A stretch of DNA of 64,000 nt from Nymphaea colorata (GCF_008831285.2 NC_045149.1:3773500-3837499); one strand, 5' to 3'. Numbered from the stretch's first letter, positions 1 to 10,556 are shown. Notes: generated from the sequence alone by a model not told the origin. Translations and numbers: made by a program.

Positions 1-971
1 ATTGAATAAGGATAAAAAAAGAAAGCATGTCACATAATGTTATATAAGCATTGATTGAAAGATAAAAACTTAAGCAAACATGAATTTTAAAGAAGGAAGC
101 ATGAAAGTTGTTACAAATATGAGAAAAGTTTCGAAAACTTGTTTCAATTGTGGTGGTCTGGCATTTGCATGATTAACTCTAAGGAATGTAATTGCATAAA
201 GTAGAAGTTAGATTTGTATCATTGAATGCTTGATGATGTGTTCAAAAAGCGTGCATGCATAACATACATGATGTTTGTGGGTATCATCAATAGAAACCCT
301 CACGAGACTACACTCATCCTTTGGGTTGAAATCTAAGGTGTTAAAAGGCCTGTTGTATAAGAATTAAGATTAAACTTAGATTAGTGTAGAATATATTAGT
401 AATAATTTATTCGCTTTTTGTTTGTTTTGTTGGTGTTGCTCGAAGACTAACAACATCCAAGCAAGGAGGATTTTGATAATGCATGAAATATGTTAATTTT
501 TAATATTATTTTTATGCTACTTTGATGTGATTTAATGTTTAAATCTCCATGTTCATGTCTGTATAGGGTTCAAGGAGTCACCATTCAAATTTGATCAAAA
601 TTAGAGCTAAAACAAAGAAACTATGTGCAAAATAGTGATAATTTGGCTCCTAAGGGTAAAATCATTTTCTTTTTTTTATATCAAGAACCCAAATTTTTGG
701 TGGACCAAGACCTGTGACGCATAGCCAACACATGAGTCTAGGTTAATTTTTTTGATACATTTGAAGTTTATTAGACATTCATGTGCTTTAAGTGGAATAA
801 GTAAATAGAAACAAAAGAAGGTATAGTAATGTTAAAAAAGATTGCATAGAACTAAATTGAAATCTGGTTGTTCATGATGAGGCTTTTTGAAAATAAACAA
901 AATTGCTGAAGCCCTAGTTTGTGAGAAAGAGAAGTGTGTGGCAGCCACTCTATTCCTCTTCTTCAACTCCC
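1..971. other. Unassigned AT-rich DNA
   Basis: No reading frame, RNA gene or repeat with recognisable coding potential is visible. The stretch is AT-rich with many short stops in all frames. It ends just before the GA-rich segment that resembles a terminal inverted repeat of the Harbinger-like element. Confidence 0.5.
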
Positions 972-974
972 TTG

Positions 975-1012
975 CACCCTGTTTGGATGGAGGGAGAGGG
1001 AGAGAAAGGAGT
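975..1012 (+). repeat. Candidate left terminal inverted repeat of a PIF/Harbinger-like element
   Basis: The segment CTGTTTGGATGGAGGG followed by GA-rich DNA is an imperfect inverted match to the sequence ending at 32664, which reads CTTGTTTGTATGGAGGG on the minus strand. Both sites are flanked outside by TTG (972-974 and 32665-32667). PIF/Harbinger elements usually make a 3-bp TTA/TAA duplication, so TTG is close but not canonical. Coding remnants of the same superfamily lie between the two ends. The match could also be a related MITE end. Confidence 0.35.
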
Positions 1013-1030
1013 GGAAAGAAAGATATTTTT

Positions 1031-1190
1031 TGTGTTTGGATGACTAATTAATAGGGAAGGAAAGGAAAGCTAAAGAATATGTTTGGGTAAAATGCAAATC
1101 CAATCATGTGTGTTTGGGTAAAACTAAAAATGTGTTTGGATGACTAATTAATAGGGAGAGAGTTTTGTAATGCAAATCCAATTACTCCAA
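1031..1190. repeat. Direct repeat with 100-bp period
   Basis: The word TGTGTTTGGATGACTAATTA recurs at 1031 and 1131, exactly 100 bp apart, with further shared words around it. It looks like a subterminal tandem duplication of the Harbinger-like end. Confidence 0.6.
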
Positions 1191-2449
1191 AAATGGAGGG
1201 ATTGGGAGGGAAAGGAAGAATGTTTCTTTTAGCGGCCAAGATTGCCCTCCAACGATTGTCATCCACTCTCCAACCGTTGCCATCGTCCTCGTGCATGAGC
1301 ATGCTTCATACTATGGAGAACAAAGCATAGTGGAGAAGCAGCAGCAGGGGCAGCACCATCAGCTTCTTGATCACATGTATGCAATGGCCAGCTCTCTCTC
1401 TCTCTCTCTCTCTCCAAGGGAGTTCTTGACCCTCTCTGCTATCGACAGGGAGAAATCCGGTATTGCTGCCGACAACAGAGGGAGGGCCCTACCCCTCCCC
1501 TTGCTCTGCCATCATCTGCACCCATGTTTTTTTTAATGTTTTATTTTTTAGCAAAATCATGCTTTCTTTGCTTTATTTTTCTTGTTTCATGCATATAGAT
1601 TAATGTTGATGTAAATCTTGGTTCGTTTGATAGGTCTTCATCATTTTGTAGTAAGCATATTTCTACTTTCTTTTCTATTTAATTATTTGTTCTCGATTTT
1701 TCCCAAGTCACAACGTGCATTGTATCTCATGTTTTCTACTTTCTATAGAAAACTAATATTTGACAACAAATTTTTGAGCTATGTCTCCTAGTCGAGGTCG
1801 AGTTAGTTTCAAGCATTTGACAATGAATTTTGAGCTACGTCTCTGAGTCAAGGTTGAAAATGAATTTAATTATTTGGTTAATTTTTGGTGTCTCTAGAAT
1901 AATTCAATTAGCCATATGTTTTAGTTGTGGACTATAATATGTTTGATAGTTATTTTTAAGTATTAATGTGTTTATCTAACTTTAATTTGCATGAAAAGGT
2001 TGAACACACACAAACACCAGGCTTCCAATTTGTAAATGATTTGATGTCATCGAGTTAGCTTCGTATTGCCTACACATTCATGCATAATTTTGTTGTCAAC
2101 TAGTACCTTTTATTGAATGATGTACTTTGTCTATCTGCAATTGGAAGATGTATAATTGACAGGTAACTACGATGCTCATCCACATTGTATTAAAAGGGAC
2201 TAACTTATTTATTCATTTAATCTCAAATTAGAGGTATGTAGTTCATGTTATTAGATTAATTTTCTATTTAACGATTTTCATGCACTTTGCTTAATATACA
2301 AATATCCTTTATAGTTCTTTACAATTTGAGTTTTAAATTTTAATTGTACTATTTGCCACACATGATTTTATAAGACATGAAAGATCACAATGAAGGAAGG
2401 ATTTTTAATGACATGGATGAGAAAATGACAACAAGTTGCAACCTTTTTT

Positions 2450-2875
2450 ATGTTATATTTTTTATTATCTCATGCATCCAAGACATCGCCGACGACAACT
2501 TGTGACTGTCCAATTGGATTATCTTATGGAGAAAGACAATTGATTAGAGATCAAATTAGATATAAAATAGATGATAATGTACAATGTCACAATATAACAT
2601 GGATATCTATAACAACATTTAGAGACTTATGTAGCACTCTTCAATGTGATTGTGAACTGCATAGTACAAGACGTTGCAAAGTAGAAGAGCAAGTTGCATT
2701 CTTCTTTATTATGTTATCTCATGCATACAAACATCAATCAGTTCAGTTTTGGTTTCGTTGTTCTATAGAGACAAAATCTCGACGTTTTCACAAAGTATTG
2801 AATTCAATAATTCTACTAGAACATAAATTCATTCAACAACTTAATGGATCAAAGTATGTTGAAAAATGTTATTAA
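2450..2875 (+). pseudogene. PIF/Harbinger nuclease N-terminal fragment (DUF8040-like), copy in A1
   Basis: An open frame of 141 codons whose second half resembles the region preceding the DDE nuclease of plant PIF/Harbinger transposases (DUF8040). It has an E-Q-V-A-F start at roughly residues 85-90, then a leucine/histidine helix, a charged S-E/I-T-K-S-R-R-F segment, and the V-L-N-S-I..L pattern. Family knowledge places this helical domain upstream of the DDE_Tnp_4 nuclease, which is absent here. The frame stops after about 20 further residues and the following DNA is non-coding, so this is a truncated remnant. The sister copy at 25787 is more damaged. A matching nuclease C-terminal remnant lies at 30617-31078. 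Confidence 0.55.
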
Positions 2876-3242
2876 ATGCACACACATCAATGCATGATGC
2901 ATGCACATCACTGTGCCTCACAAATGCAAACACCTTATTGCATGAGGGTGAGGTGCCCCTGCCCTAAGGCATTGATCCGCATGCTTCTGCTGGAAGCGTG
3001 AGGGGTCCGTGAGGCTCATAGCCAATTTTGTAGGACTCTCTCTCTCTCTCTCTTTCTCTCTCTTTCTCCCTTAATTTGGCTGACCCAACAACCAATGTTT
3101 AATCTGTTGCATGGCAGAGTCACTAATGGATGTGAATGGAATAAACAAAAGCTGTTGAAGGTTCTGGAGCTGGTGGAAGTTTTGTCATCACCTCCATCGT
3201 TCTTTTAAAGTTATAGACCGTCATCCCCCCTTTATGCTCCAA

Positions 3243-3254
3243 TCTCTCTCTCTC

Positions 3255-3312
<58 letters not shown>
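3243..3312. repeat. (CT)n microsatellite
   Basis: About 70 bp of nearly pure CT dinucleotide within A1. The equivalent in A2 (about 26530-26550) is much shorter, which shows length change since the duplication. Confidence 0.95.
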
Positions 3313-3316
<4 letters not shown>

Positions 3317-4992
3317 CTCCTTCTCTCTCTTCCCTTCCCTTGCTGGTACCATCTTCCTCCAACCATGGTGGTGAGATTCAAAGGGGACATGCTTAACTTT
3401 GTTGAGCAATATCTTTTTTTTTTGCATGAAAAAAGAATAATCGTTAGAGTGCTTACTGATCCCCTGATCCCTTGCTGTAAGAATGCCACTTTGAAGGAGC
3501 AGAAGGCTTTGCTTTTGGCAAGAAAAGCATTCATAATTCATGAAGGTTTTTATGTCATTAGGTAATGTGATTTTGATATGATTATGGTTCTTGGCCTTTT
3601 GAAGGTTGAGTTAATTTATCAAAAGTGATTATTGCTGCTTAATGTGTTTTCTTAATCAAAATTGTAACTTAAAATCAATGATTCATGTGATGCCAAAACT
3701 TTTATAGCAAAAAAAAATTTTTTTTCTTATAAATTTTATTCAATGAAAGAATGCATTATAACAACTAAGAGATAATAAGCATATTTACATGTTTTTGGAG
3801 TAAGTTAAAATCATGTAAGGGAATAAATATAGAAGTTAGGTAATGTGAATATGCTTTGTCTAAAATGATTTTGGCCATCTAAGTTTTTGCATGGTTTATC
3901 TAAAGAGTTTAGTGGCCATTCGGGGATTAGTGACAGCTGTAACTTTTACTTAAGCAATTTAATAATTTCAATGAATTGTTATCTCAATAAATTGCTGCAT
4001 ACTCTTGAGTAGGTTGCCAAACTGAAATTTAAGGTTGACAATAACATTTTAAGCTCTTATAAACCTGTTATTTTTCTTGTTTTGCTTTTTTTAAAAAAAA
4101 GTTTGAGATTATTTTTTGTGAATATTATATACTAAATAATTGTTGTCTTAATACTTATGCTTCATTATGCATTTCTGGGCTACACCTCAGTTCACAAGCT
4201 TAGCACGTCGCTTCGCCTCATCACACTTAACAACATTGGTGCTAAATGAAATTTTAAGGAATGATAGATTTTATCCCTACTTTCTGGTAATAAAATGATT
4301 AGATTGGTTTTGATATTTTGTAACTTGCCAATACTCTACTGGCATTGTCTTTCGTTTAAAAATTATATTAGTGCAATTGATGGAATAAATGTTCATGTTA
4401 AAAGTATATCCAAAGGATGACCACAATGTTGTGGTAGAAAAGAGTGGCCAACTCAAAATGTATTGGCACAATGTTCTTTGATATGAAATTTACTTATTCA
4501 TTAGTTGGCTGGGAAGTTATTGATTCTAATTCAAGAATAGTAAAAATGTACTGATGAGAAAACATAAATTAGAATTCCTAAGAAGTCATTTGATAACTGT
4601 CCTGTTGGGCAGAATAGATAGGACATCCTGTCCATCACACTACTGTTCTGTCCATCTTGTCAATAGTGTTCTCCGTCCATTTTTGATGATTTTAGGGACA
4701 AAACATCATGTCCCTTTTGTTCAACGTTTGTTTGTTGTCTATTCTAACAGTCCTGTCTGCTCTAACTAGTGTCTGATTTTTATTCCAACTGTTTTGTCCA
4801 ATGTTCGCCCTTGTGCAATGCATTATGTCTGTTCATATTGTAATGTCCATCGTTTGACAACAAAAACACGTTTGTTCAACTTGTGCAGACAAAGTGTTTG
4901 AACAGCCAAGGAGAAACAATGATTTTCCGTTTTTTATATATGCACACACACATACACAACACGAGTGGCAAAGTGTCTGAGCATGAAAGGTA

Positions 4993-5003
4993 ATATATAT
5001 ATG

Positions 5004-5064
<61 letters not shown>
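4993..5064. repeat. (TA)n microsatellite
   Basis: About 70 bp of TA repeats, shorter and interrupted in A2 near 28185-28230. Confidence 0.95.
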
Positions 5065-5066
<2 letters not shown>

Positions 5067-5957
5067 TAGCGAGAGAGAGAGAGAGAGGACATCAACTAAC
5101 AAAAACAATAAATTTTATTGTTTACACAAAAATAATTACATTGTTCATGAATCATCAACTATTGGCAATTTCACGTATAAACAACCCTTTAACTACTTTC
5201 CTGTGGCCTGTACTCTCAATAGTAGTCTTTTCATTTTCTCACTCTTCCTTTCTATAGTAATATTGTACAATGGCTATGAAGGATGCTCTTGATTTTTGTT
5301 CATCTTGCAAGCTTGATCTAAGTCATTGATTTACTTCCTGTGAACCATTAAAAATGAACATTCTCACATAAGTGAAATATTAAAAAGTAAAATCTAGATA
5401 AAGAGGGGAAAAAAATAGCAAACCAAGCATAACCATAGGCAGGAAAAACGATGGAGAAAAGATAATGAGTAGCAATTCATATGACCATCTGATGCACTTT
5501 GCCATATGTTACAGATAATGGCTAAAATTTGACTCACAAAAATTCTAATTTGAATGTCTATACTAACAAGACATTAAACTAAGGACTTCATTGTTTATAA
5601 TTTTTCTACCAGCAATGGAAATGAGGATGATAGGTCATATGTGACAAAAATGAGGGAAAAAACTCTTTTTTTTATTGGAGTCCTGTGTTTCTGGTGATGC
5701 CCCACAAATGTTTGGAGAAAAATTGAGAACCTGAGACTCTAGGAGTTGAAAAAAAAGAAGTTGGAATTTTGAGGCGCTGCCGTTCAGGCTTCCATTGCAT
5801 AAAGTGCTCCCAATGCTTGAATTATCTTTAAAATATCATGAATTTTCATGCTTGAAAAGTATAGAAGTTCTTACTACTAAAATCTCAGTCATAGCGGTAC
5901 ATTTTTTAAGTTGTTTTAAGTGTAGTATAGAAAATAGAATGGATGATATAGAAAAAA

Positions 5958-6698
5958 CTTTAGCTATAGCTGAACTAAAATTAGGTTCTTTAGAAAACAC
6001 ATAGAATATTTAGGTGTAGAGATTGGCGATGGAAAAATCCAACTACAACCACATATAGCAACTAAAGCTTTGGAATTTGAGATACATGATATTAAAAGTC
6101 TTCAACGGTATTAGTAAACTATGCTAGACCATTTATTAAAGACTTAGGAAAAATGGTAGGCCCCTTATATAGTAAACTCGGCCAATCTGGGGTTAAAGCT
6201 TTTAATATAGAAGATATGAAACAAATAGAAAAAGTTAAGGAGGCAATAAAATACTTACCAGAAATGTATCTACCCCTCGATTCAGATTTTTTAATTATTG
6301 AAACTGATGGATGTATTAATGGGTGGGGAGCAGTGTTAAAAAGGAAACCCAATAAATATGCTTCCAAAGTAACTGAAGTCGTCTGTAGATATAGCAGCGG
6401 CCAGTATAAAGAAAAGGGACTCTCCAGTAGTATAGATCAGGAAATTCTTGCTGTAATATATGGACTCAATAGTTTTCGGTTATTTTTGCTCAACAAAAAA
6501 GAAATAATAGTTCGGACCGATTGTGAGGCTATTGTAAAGTTTTATGAAAATAAAAATTCTAAACGAATAAGTCAGAGAAGATGGATATCCTTTAAAGATA
6601 CCCTTATAAACCAAAATTATAAAGTAACATTTGAGCACATAAAAGGAGAAAACAATCGTCTAGCCGATATGTTAAGTCGACTGCTCAAAGATGAATAG
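5958..6698 (+). pseudogene. Pararetroviral reverse transcriptase C-terminus plus RNase H, frameshifted
   Basis: Polymerase 3' fragment. At 5958-6108 the frame carries the conserved HIEYLGVEIG and LQPHI segments that follow the RT palm in caulimovirids. It then shifts near 6108-6111, and the rest to 6698 is open, starting with NYARPFI and LGKMVGPLY. RNase H I catalytic acids are visible: D in the ETDGCINGWG motif, E in SSIDQEILAV, D in VRTDCEAIV, and D in RLADMLSRLL at the end. The YVDD box and everything N-terminal are absent, so it cannot encode an active polymerase. It overlaps the next ORF by 8 bp. Confidence 0.88.
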
Positions 6699-6939
6699 AG
6701 ACATTGATGTTTATGAGTCAAAAATTAGAAGACTTAATAAAATTGTAAGTTATCTCGACCAATCCAGAGTAAGGTTACATGACCTTAACCCTGTTTTCTC
6801 CATCGAGATCAGAAAAGCTAGTGATGATCTTTTAGACATTGTTTTAAGCATGCAACAGTTAGTTAATGACATGAAACAAGAACGGGTCCAAGCATCTTCA
6901 TCTCGTTCTTCAAATGATACATCTGCATGTAGACATTAG
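6691..6939 (+). CDS. Small ORF overlapping the RNase H stop (82 aa)
   Basis: The ATG at 6691 lies inside the last codons of the polymerase ORF, giving an 8-bp ATG/stop overlap, an arrangement compatible with termination-reinitiation or leaky scanning of a polycistronic viral RNA. The product has no recognisable domain. It is rich in charged and hydrophobic heptad-like spacing through about residue 65, suggesting a coiled coil, and ends in a serine-rich tail. It has no internal stop, unlike its neighbours. I do not recognise a homologue. It may be a genuine small viral protein or a chance frame. Confidence 0.45.
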   Translation: MNRDIDVYESKIRRLNKIVSYLDQSRVRLHDLNPVFSIEIRKASDDLLDIVLSMQQLVNDMKQERVQASSSRSSNDTSACRH

Positions 6940-6970
6940 CCACGGTAGACAATGTAGAATGCATTCTTTT

Positions 6971-6999
6971 CTCTAACACAAAATTTTGTTTCAGGAAAC
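6971..6999 (+). promoter_or_regulatory. Candidate 3' splice site just upstream of the last pararetroviral ORF
   Basis: A CTAAC branch-point-like pentamer (6973-6977) is followed by a T-rich stretch and TTTCAG ending at 6994. Five bases later comes the ATG at 7000, in a strong context (A at -3, G at +4). In rice tungro bacilliform virus the ORF after the polymerase is expressed from a spliced RNA, so this placement suggests the same strategy. No donor can be assigned because the 5' leader of this virus is missing. Branch-to-AG distance is short (about 17 nt). Confidence 0.5.
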
Positions 7000-8385
7000 A
7001 TGGCCTCTATAAACCAGTTGCCCATTGACCCAAACCTAGGATTACCGATCTTCCCACCACATTCAAATTTGGTTTTTCGAACTTCTCCAGGCCTAATCCT
7101 TGATCTAAAAGATCATGTCCTTCTAGACAATCTTTGGCAAAACAAAAGAAATCCCTCATACCCAAAAATCCTTTCTTTATTAGCCGGCCATCTCAACCTA
7201 AAGAACATGCAACTTCAGTCCAAAACTCTGCCCGAACTATCCCTAGATCATATACCCCTTCGACCTCAAAGCTTAGATGCTTATCTTACCTTAAAAAGGA
7301 GCCTAAAAGCGGCCCAAGCATAAATAAGTTGGCGAAAAAAGGAAAAAGAAGAGCTAAATGAAAAAATACAAGCTCTAGAAACAGAGAATAGACTCCTCAG
7401 GGAACATGTTGAGGAAGAAATTAAGAAATTAGGAGAAAAAAGAGAAACGGTTCCCCCAAATATCCCTTTAGTCAAGGAACAGATCTACCATTTGGTAATG
7501 CAGGCAAAAAGAAAACAACAGATTGACATGCAGAATCTGTTAAGGACCATGTCACGATATTCAAAGAAGAAAAAGCCTGGTTTAGAATTTACTTTGCTGA
7601 AACATAGACATGACCTCCATGAAGAAAGTTCTTTCTATGAATATGATCAAGGATTTTCCATTATACAAGCCACTCTGAACCTTAGAAAGTGGCAGGACCA
7701 AGAGATTCAGGGGATAAAACTTTCTCCCAAAACTCTTTTGGAGCAAGGATTTTTGAAACGAGTACTAGTTACAAAAGAAGAGCAGGTAAAACATCTTGAT
7801 TTTCATTGGCGGCTAGCATACACAGTAAGAAGGCTGTTCAAACTTGGAAATATAAAGCCTTATGGATATGTTAATTTAGACATTGAAACTATTCCTCCTT
7901 CGTATGAATACCCCTGTGATGCGAAACATGAGATCACAATCAACACCTATACGTCACAATTTCCCCTGCAGACCCGTATCCCTGAAGAAACTCTTCGAAG
8001 TCTTCTCATTACTGAAGATATATATTCCCAACTAAAGCGTTGGAGAGCTTATACCATAGCTGCAGACCAACATGCCCGGTGGACAAGATCTACTTGTATG
8101 GTTGCTGAAGATAAACATACACGCATCTTCCTAGCAGATACTTGGCTTACTGAGAAATTTTACATTCCTTTCCAAAGTATCTTACAGATAAACCCTGGCC
8201 TCTGTGAACACTTCTACCAAATATATGACAGTATTCCTGCAAAATGGACTGGTGATGACCAAAATGTCGGAGCAGTCATTCATAGAGACGACAATGAAGA
8301 CGAGTGGCATGTTGATGGTGAAGGAGAATGGGATGATAATGAACAATACGAAGAAGAAATTATCGAAGAAATGAGAAACAACTAG
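7000..8385 (+). pseudogene. Pararetroviral ORF downstream of polymerase (ORF4-like), one in-frame stop
   Basis: A 462-codon frame (stop included) from the ATG at 7000 to the stop at 8385, broken by a single TAA at 7321-7323. Both sides are in the same phase, so this is a point nonsense change rather than a frameshift. Just after the stop the frame encodes a strongly charged helix with leucines in heptad spacing (roughly residues 109-150), predicting a coiled coil. The C-terminal 40 residues are very acidic. The position after RNase H and the splice-acceptor-like site upstream suggest a counterpart of tungrovirus ORF4. A divergent translational transactivator (ORF VI type) is an alternative. 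I see no diagnostic motif that decides between them. Confidence 0.65.
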
Positions 8386-8819
8386 AGAGAAGTAGGGACG
8401 AAGCTGCTGAGTCCTTAACCCTGCAGCCTAACGTTTGTCAAGACCGGAAAAACATGACCCTTGTAAGTTATGGTTAAACTTTCTATGGGTAGAGTGCTTC
8501 CCATGTAAAACGTAAGCATCATTCGTTTGAGAAGAAACGTGATAAACTTCTCTTTGGGAAAATCCCCCAAGTTAAACATAGGATTTGCGTTGTAGATTAT
8601 CGCATCAAAATCTACCCTGAAAAAAACCCTCTAGGATAAATATGGGTTTTACGTTTGTAAATTTTCGGCATAAAAATTTACCCTGTGACGTACCCCACAG
8701 GATAAGCTCTGGGTCATATCCTGAAGCAAATTGTTTCGAGGCGCTTCTAGAAGATCGTTGTAGTTGCCGACCTTCTTTATGTAAATAAAGCAACGTTGTG
8801 TGAATAAAGACGACGGAAC
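8386..8819 (+). other. Pararetroviral intergenic region, 5' half
   Basis: Non-coding. It contains an imperfect direct repeat: two segments ending in AAATCTACCCTG-like and AAATTTACCCTG words, near 8590-8620 and 8650-8684. There is a TGACGT element at 8686-8691 and two AATAAA hexamers near 8784 and 8801. The TGACGT is like the as-1 type elements of caulimovirus promoters. The AATAAA sites lie upstream of the TATA box, so they are not in the usual retroviral R position. Confidence 0.5.
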
Positions 8820-9110
8820 ATTACACACGTCAAAAAAAGTGAACACGTGGCATCTTCATTGAAGAAAAGATGAAGCGGCTACTGTAGCAGTTACTGTAGC
8901 ACTTCGGTGGAAAGTGTAGCGCACTGTAGCACTTTTTGGCTTTTTGGACACGTTCGACTGCCACCTCATCCAGCACACGACATCTGTCCACCTTCGAGTT
9001 CCTTCGAATGTAACTACTTTTGTTTGTTTGTGTTTAGCTTGTTCGGGAAGGAATCTTATTCCTTTTCCATATTGTAATTTGTTTTGAAGTCCGGTGCCTA
9101 TAAAAGCACC
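8820..9110 (+). promoter_or_regulatory. Pararetroviral promoter region with TATA box
   Basis: CACGTG G-box core at 8844-8849. Three copies of ACTGTAGCA at 8881, 8893 and 8923 plus a related GTGTAGCG at 8914. A TATAAAA box at 9099-9105 in the context GCCTATAAAAGCACC. Spacing and content resemble the intergenic promoters of Caulimoviridae, which drive the greater-than-genome-length RNA. No tRNA-Met primer-binding site (TGGTATCAGAGC) is visible downstream in the retained leader. Confidence 0.65.
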
Positions 9111-9394
9111 TCCCCAGCGTATGTAAGAATCATCCTCTCATCCATCCACCTCCGAGTGCTTACTTCTGAGTTCATTCCCTTCTTTCGTAGGCCAGGGTTT
9201 CTTGCAAGAAATCTTAGTATATCTTGGATGCGTCCTTGTTCCTTCTTTTGTTTCTGGAGTACGATTTGTTTTGAAGTCCGGTGCCTATAAAAGCACCTCT
9301 CGAGCGTCTGTAAGAATCATCCTAATCCTGATCCTCATCCTCTTCCATCCACACATCCTCTCATCCATCCACCTCCGAGTGCTTACTTCTGAGT
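9079..9394 (+). repeat. Duplicated core promoter and leader (187-bp spacing)
   Basis: The block TTGTTTTGAAGTCCGGTGCC through TATAAAAGCACC and the following CATCC/CTCCGAGTGCTTACTTCTGAGT leader occurs at 9079-9171. It recurs from about 9266 to 9394, so TATAAAA is at 9099 and again at 9286. The second copy has an extra pyrimidine-rich stretch of about 37 bp. Two tandem start-site regions therefore face the same way. Confidence 0.85.
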
Positions 9395-9477
9395 GCTTGA
9401 GTCCTCTCCCTTCCTCGCTCCCCTTCCTTTTCTTCTCCACTCCCCTTTTCTCCCATGCTGTTGTAAGAAGCGAACCA

Positions 9478-10556
9478 GCAGCTCTGTTGCCCACGTGGCT
9501 CAGCCGTCAAGCCCGTCTTCAGCTCCTACAGCAGTTGTCTTTTCTTCAGCAACTCAGCCCGATAGGTCAGCCTGTTTCAACAACTTTCAACTCAGTTGCT
9601 CCCTCTTAAGTCTGGCAGCTCTGCTCCTCTTAAGTTCGCCACCTTTGCTCCCTATCAAATTCAGCTGCTTTGCTGCTCCCTTTTAAGCTTGGCAGCAGCG
9701 TCTCTACAGCTCGCCAGCTCTCAAACTTAACTCAGCAATTCCCTCTCTCGCGCTCTCTCTCTCTTGTACCAGCAATGAGAAGGAGAACAGTCAGCAGCCT
9801 TAAGGACCTCCTCCTTTTGCTGAATTTGCTAAGCTTGAACCCGATTCTTGGCTTCTAGCTTAAGATTTTATTGTTCTAGGCAGCAAGAACTAGACATAAT
9901 CATTCTATTCCAACAAGAAGAAAATCTTTTCTACTTCCTACACTTGAACTGCTTAAGCCTAGCCCTTTCATTAAGGGTCTTTGTTTAGGATTTCCAACTA
10001 AGGAAACCAAGTCCAACCCTATTCACTTGAACAAGGTGGGTACTATAAAACCATCCTTGTTTCATTTTATTTTTTTCTATATTTTATGCATGGATGAATG
10101 AATGAGCCAACAAGGGGTGGGTTTTTCCTATTTAATTCAAGGCTGAGAATGATGTCCGACGGGGTTATCTATGTAAACTTTACATGTTAATGCATTCCAA
10201 TGCATGCATCCAATCGACTTTTGATAAAGAAACATACCTAAACCTGTTTTTCGTTAAAAAGAAAAAACAATGGTTTTCTCAATCAGCCCACCTATAGTCT
10301 AAAAAACCAGACTTTAAAAGTCCTAAACTAAGGAGAAAATTAACGGTGAGATATCCCAAGAATAGGATGAGTGATGTGCGACTCGACTATGTGGTGCTTC
10401 TCTTTCTTGCCTTTATTTTTCTTTCAATTTCATGTTCTTGTTGTGATGAATGCAATGAATGAGAGAGAGAGAGAGAGAGGGAAGAGGGAGAGAGAGAGAG
10501 AGAGAAGAGAGATGAATGAATGACATCTATATTTCAATGTTGTAATCCTAACTGGC
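9478..10556 (+). repeat. Repeat B1, truncated LTR/leader of a Ty3/gypsy-type family
   Basis: It matches 48530-49599 closely, and the LTR parts of C1 and C2 more distantly. Shared features in order: CAGCTC-rich leader; CT microsatellite; GGACAGTC-A/G-GCAGC then GGACCTCCTCC and GCTAAGCTTGAACC; GCAGCAAGAACTAG; CAAGGTGGGTACTATAAA; a GA microsatellite; and TGTAATCCTA-C-TGG at the end. The left edge abuts pararetroviral leader DNA. The right edge is the inversion breakpoint. Confidence 0.8.
10461..10510. repeat. (GA)n microsatellite
   Basis: Interrupted GA repeats inside B1, also present but different in length in B2 (49512-49536). Confidence 0.9.

Larger units (their letters stand above)
2196..5926 (+). 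repeat. Repeat A1 (long direct repeat of 25482-29086)
   Basis: About 3.7 kb matches 25482-29086 in the same orientation and order: the DUF8040-like ORF, CT microsatellites, an AT microsatellite and a TGTCC-rich stretch. The match starts at GGGACTAAC (2196) and stops at TGTAGT (5926). There A1 runs into pararetroviral DNA, while A2 continues into different DNA. Differences are scattered substitutions and small indels, mostly in microsatellites. Part of the content is PIF/Harbinger-derived. Confidence 0.9.
5926..9477 (+). mobile_element. Endogenous pararetrovirus (Caulimoviridae) 3' portion
   Basis: The block contains, in viral order, the end of reverse transcriptase, RNase H, a small overlapping ORF, a larger downstream ORF, and an intergenic region with TATA boxes. 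No movement, coat or protease domain is present, so the 5' two-thirds of the viral genome is missing. The RNase H resembles the badnavirus/tungrovirus group, and a separate ORF after the polymerase recalls Tungrovirus, though endogenous genera known only from plant genomes are equally possible. The left edge coincides with the end of repeat A1. The right edge coincides with the start of the LTR-type repeat B1. It is an old copy: the polymerase is frameshifted and the last ORF has a stop. Confidence 0.85.

Noticed and set aside
3123-3541. Minus-strand frames made of repeated Arg-Glu
   Set aside because: They are translations of the CT/GA microsatellite at 3243-3312. The same is true of similar frames at 13192, 15137, 39337, 62424 and 62861.
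3365-3565. 66-codon frame starting MVVRFKGDML, followed by GTAATG
   Set aside because: It looks exon-like, but the A2 copy is broken by a stop and an indel, and no domain is recognisable. Not enough to call a gene.
4833-5108. Frame with a long Tyr-Ile repeat
   Set aside because: Translation of the TA microsatellite. It is not kept in A2.
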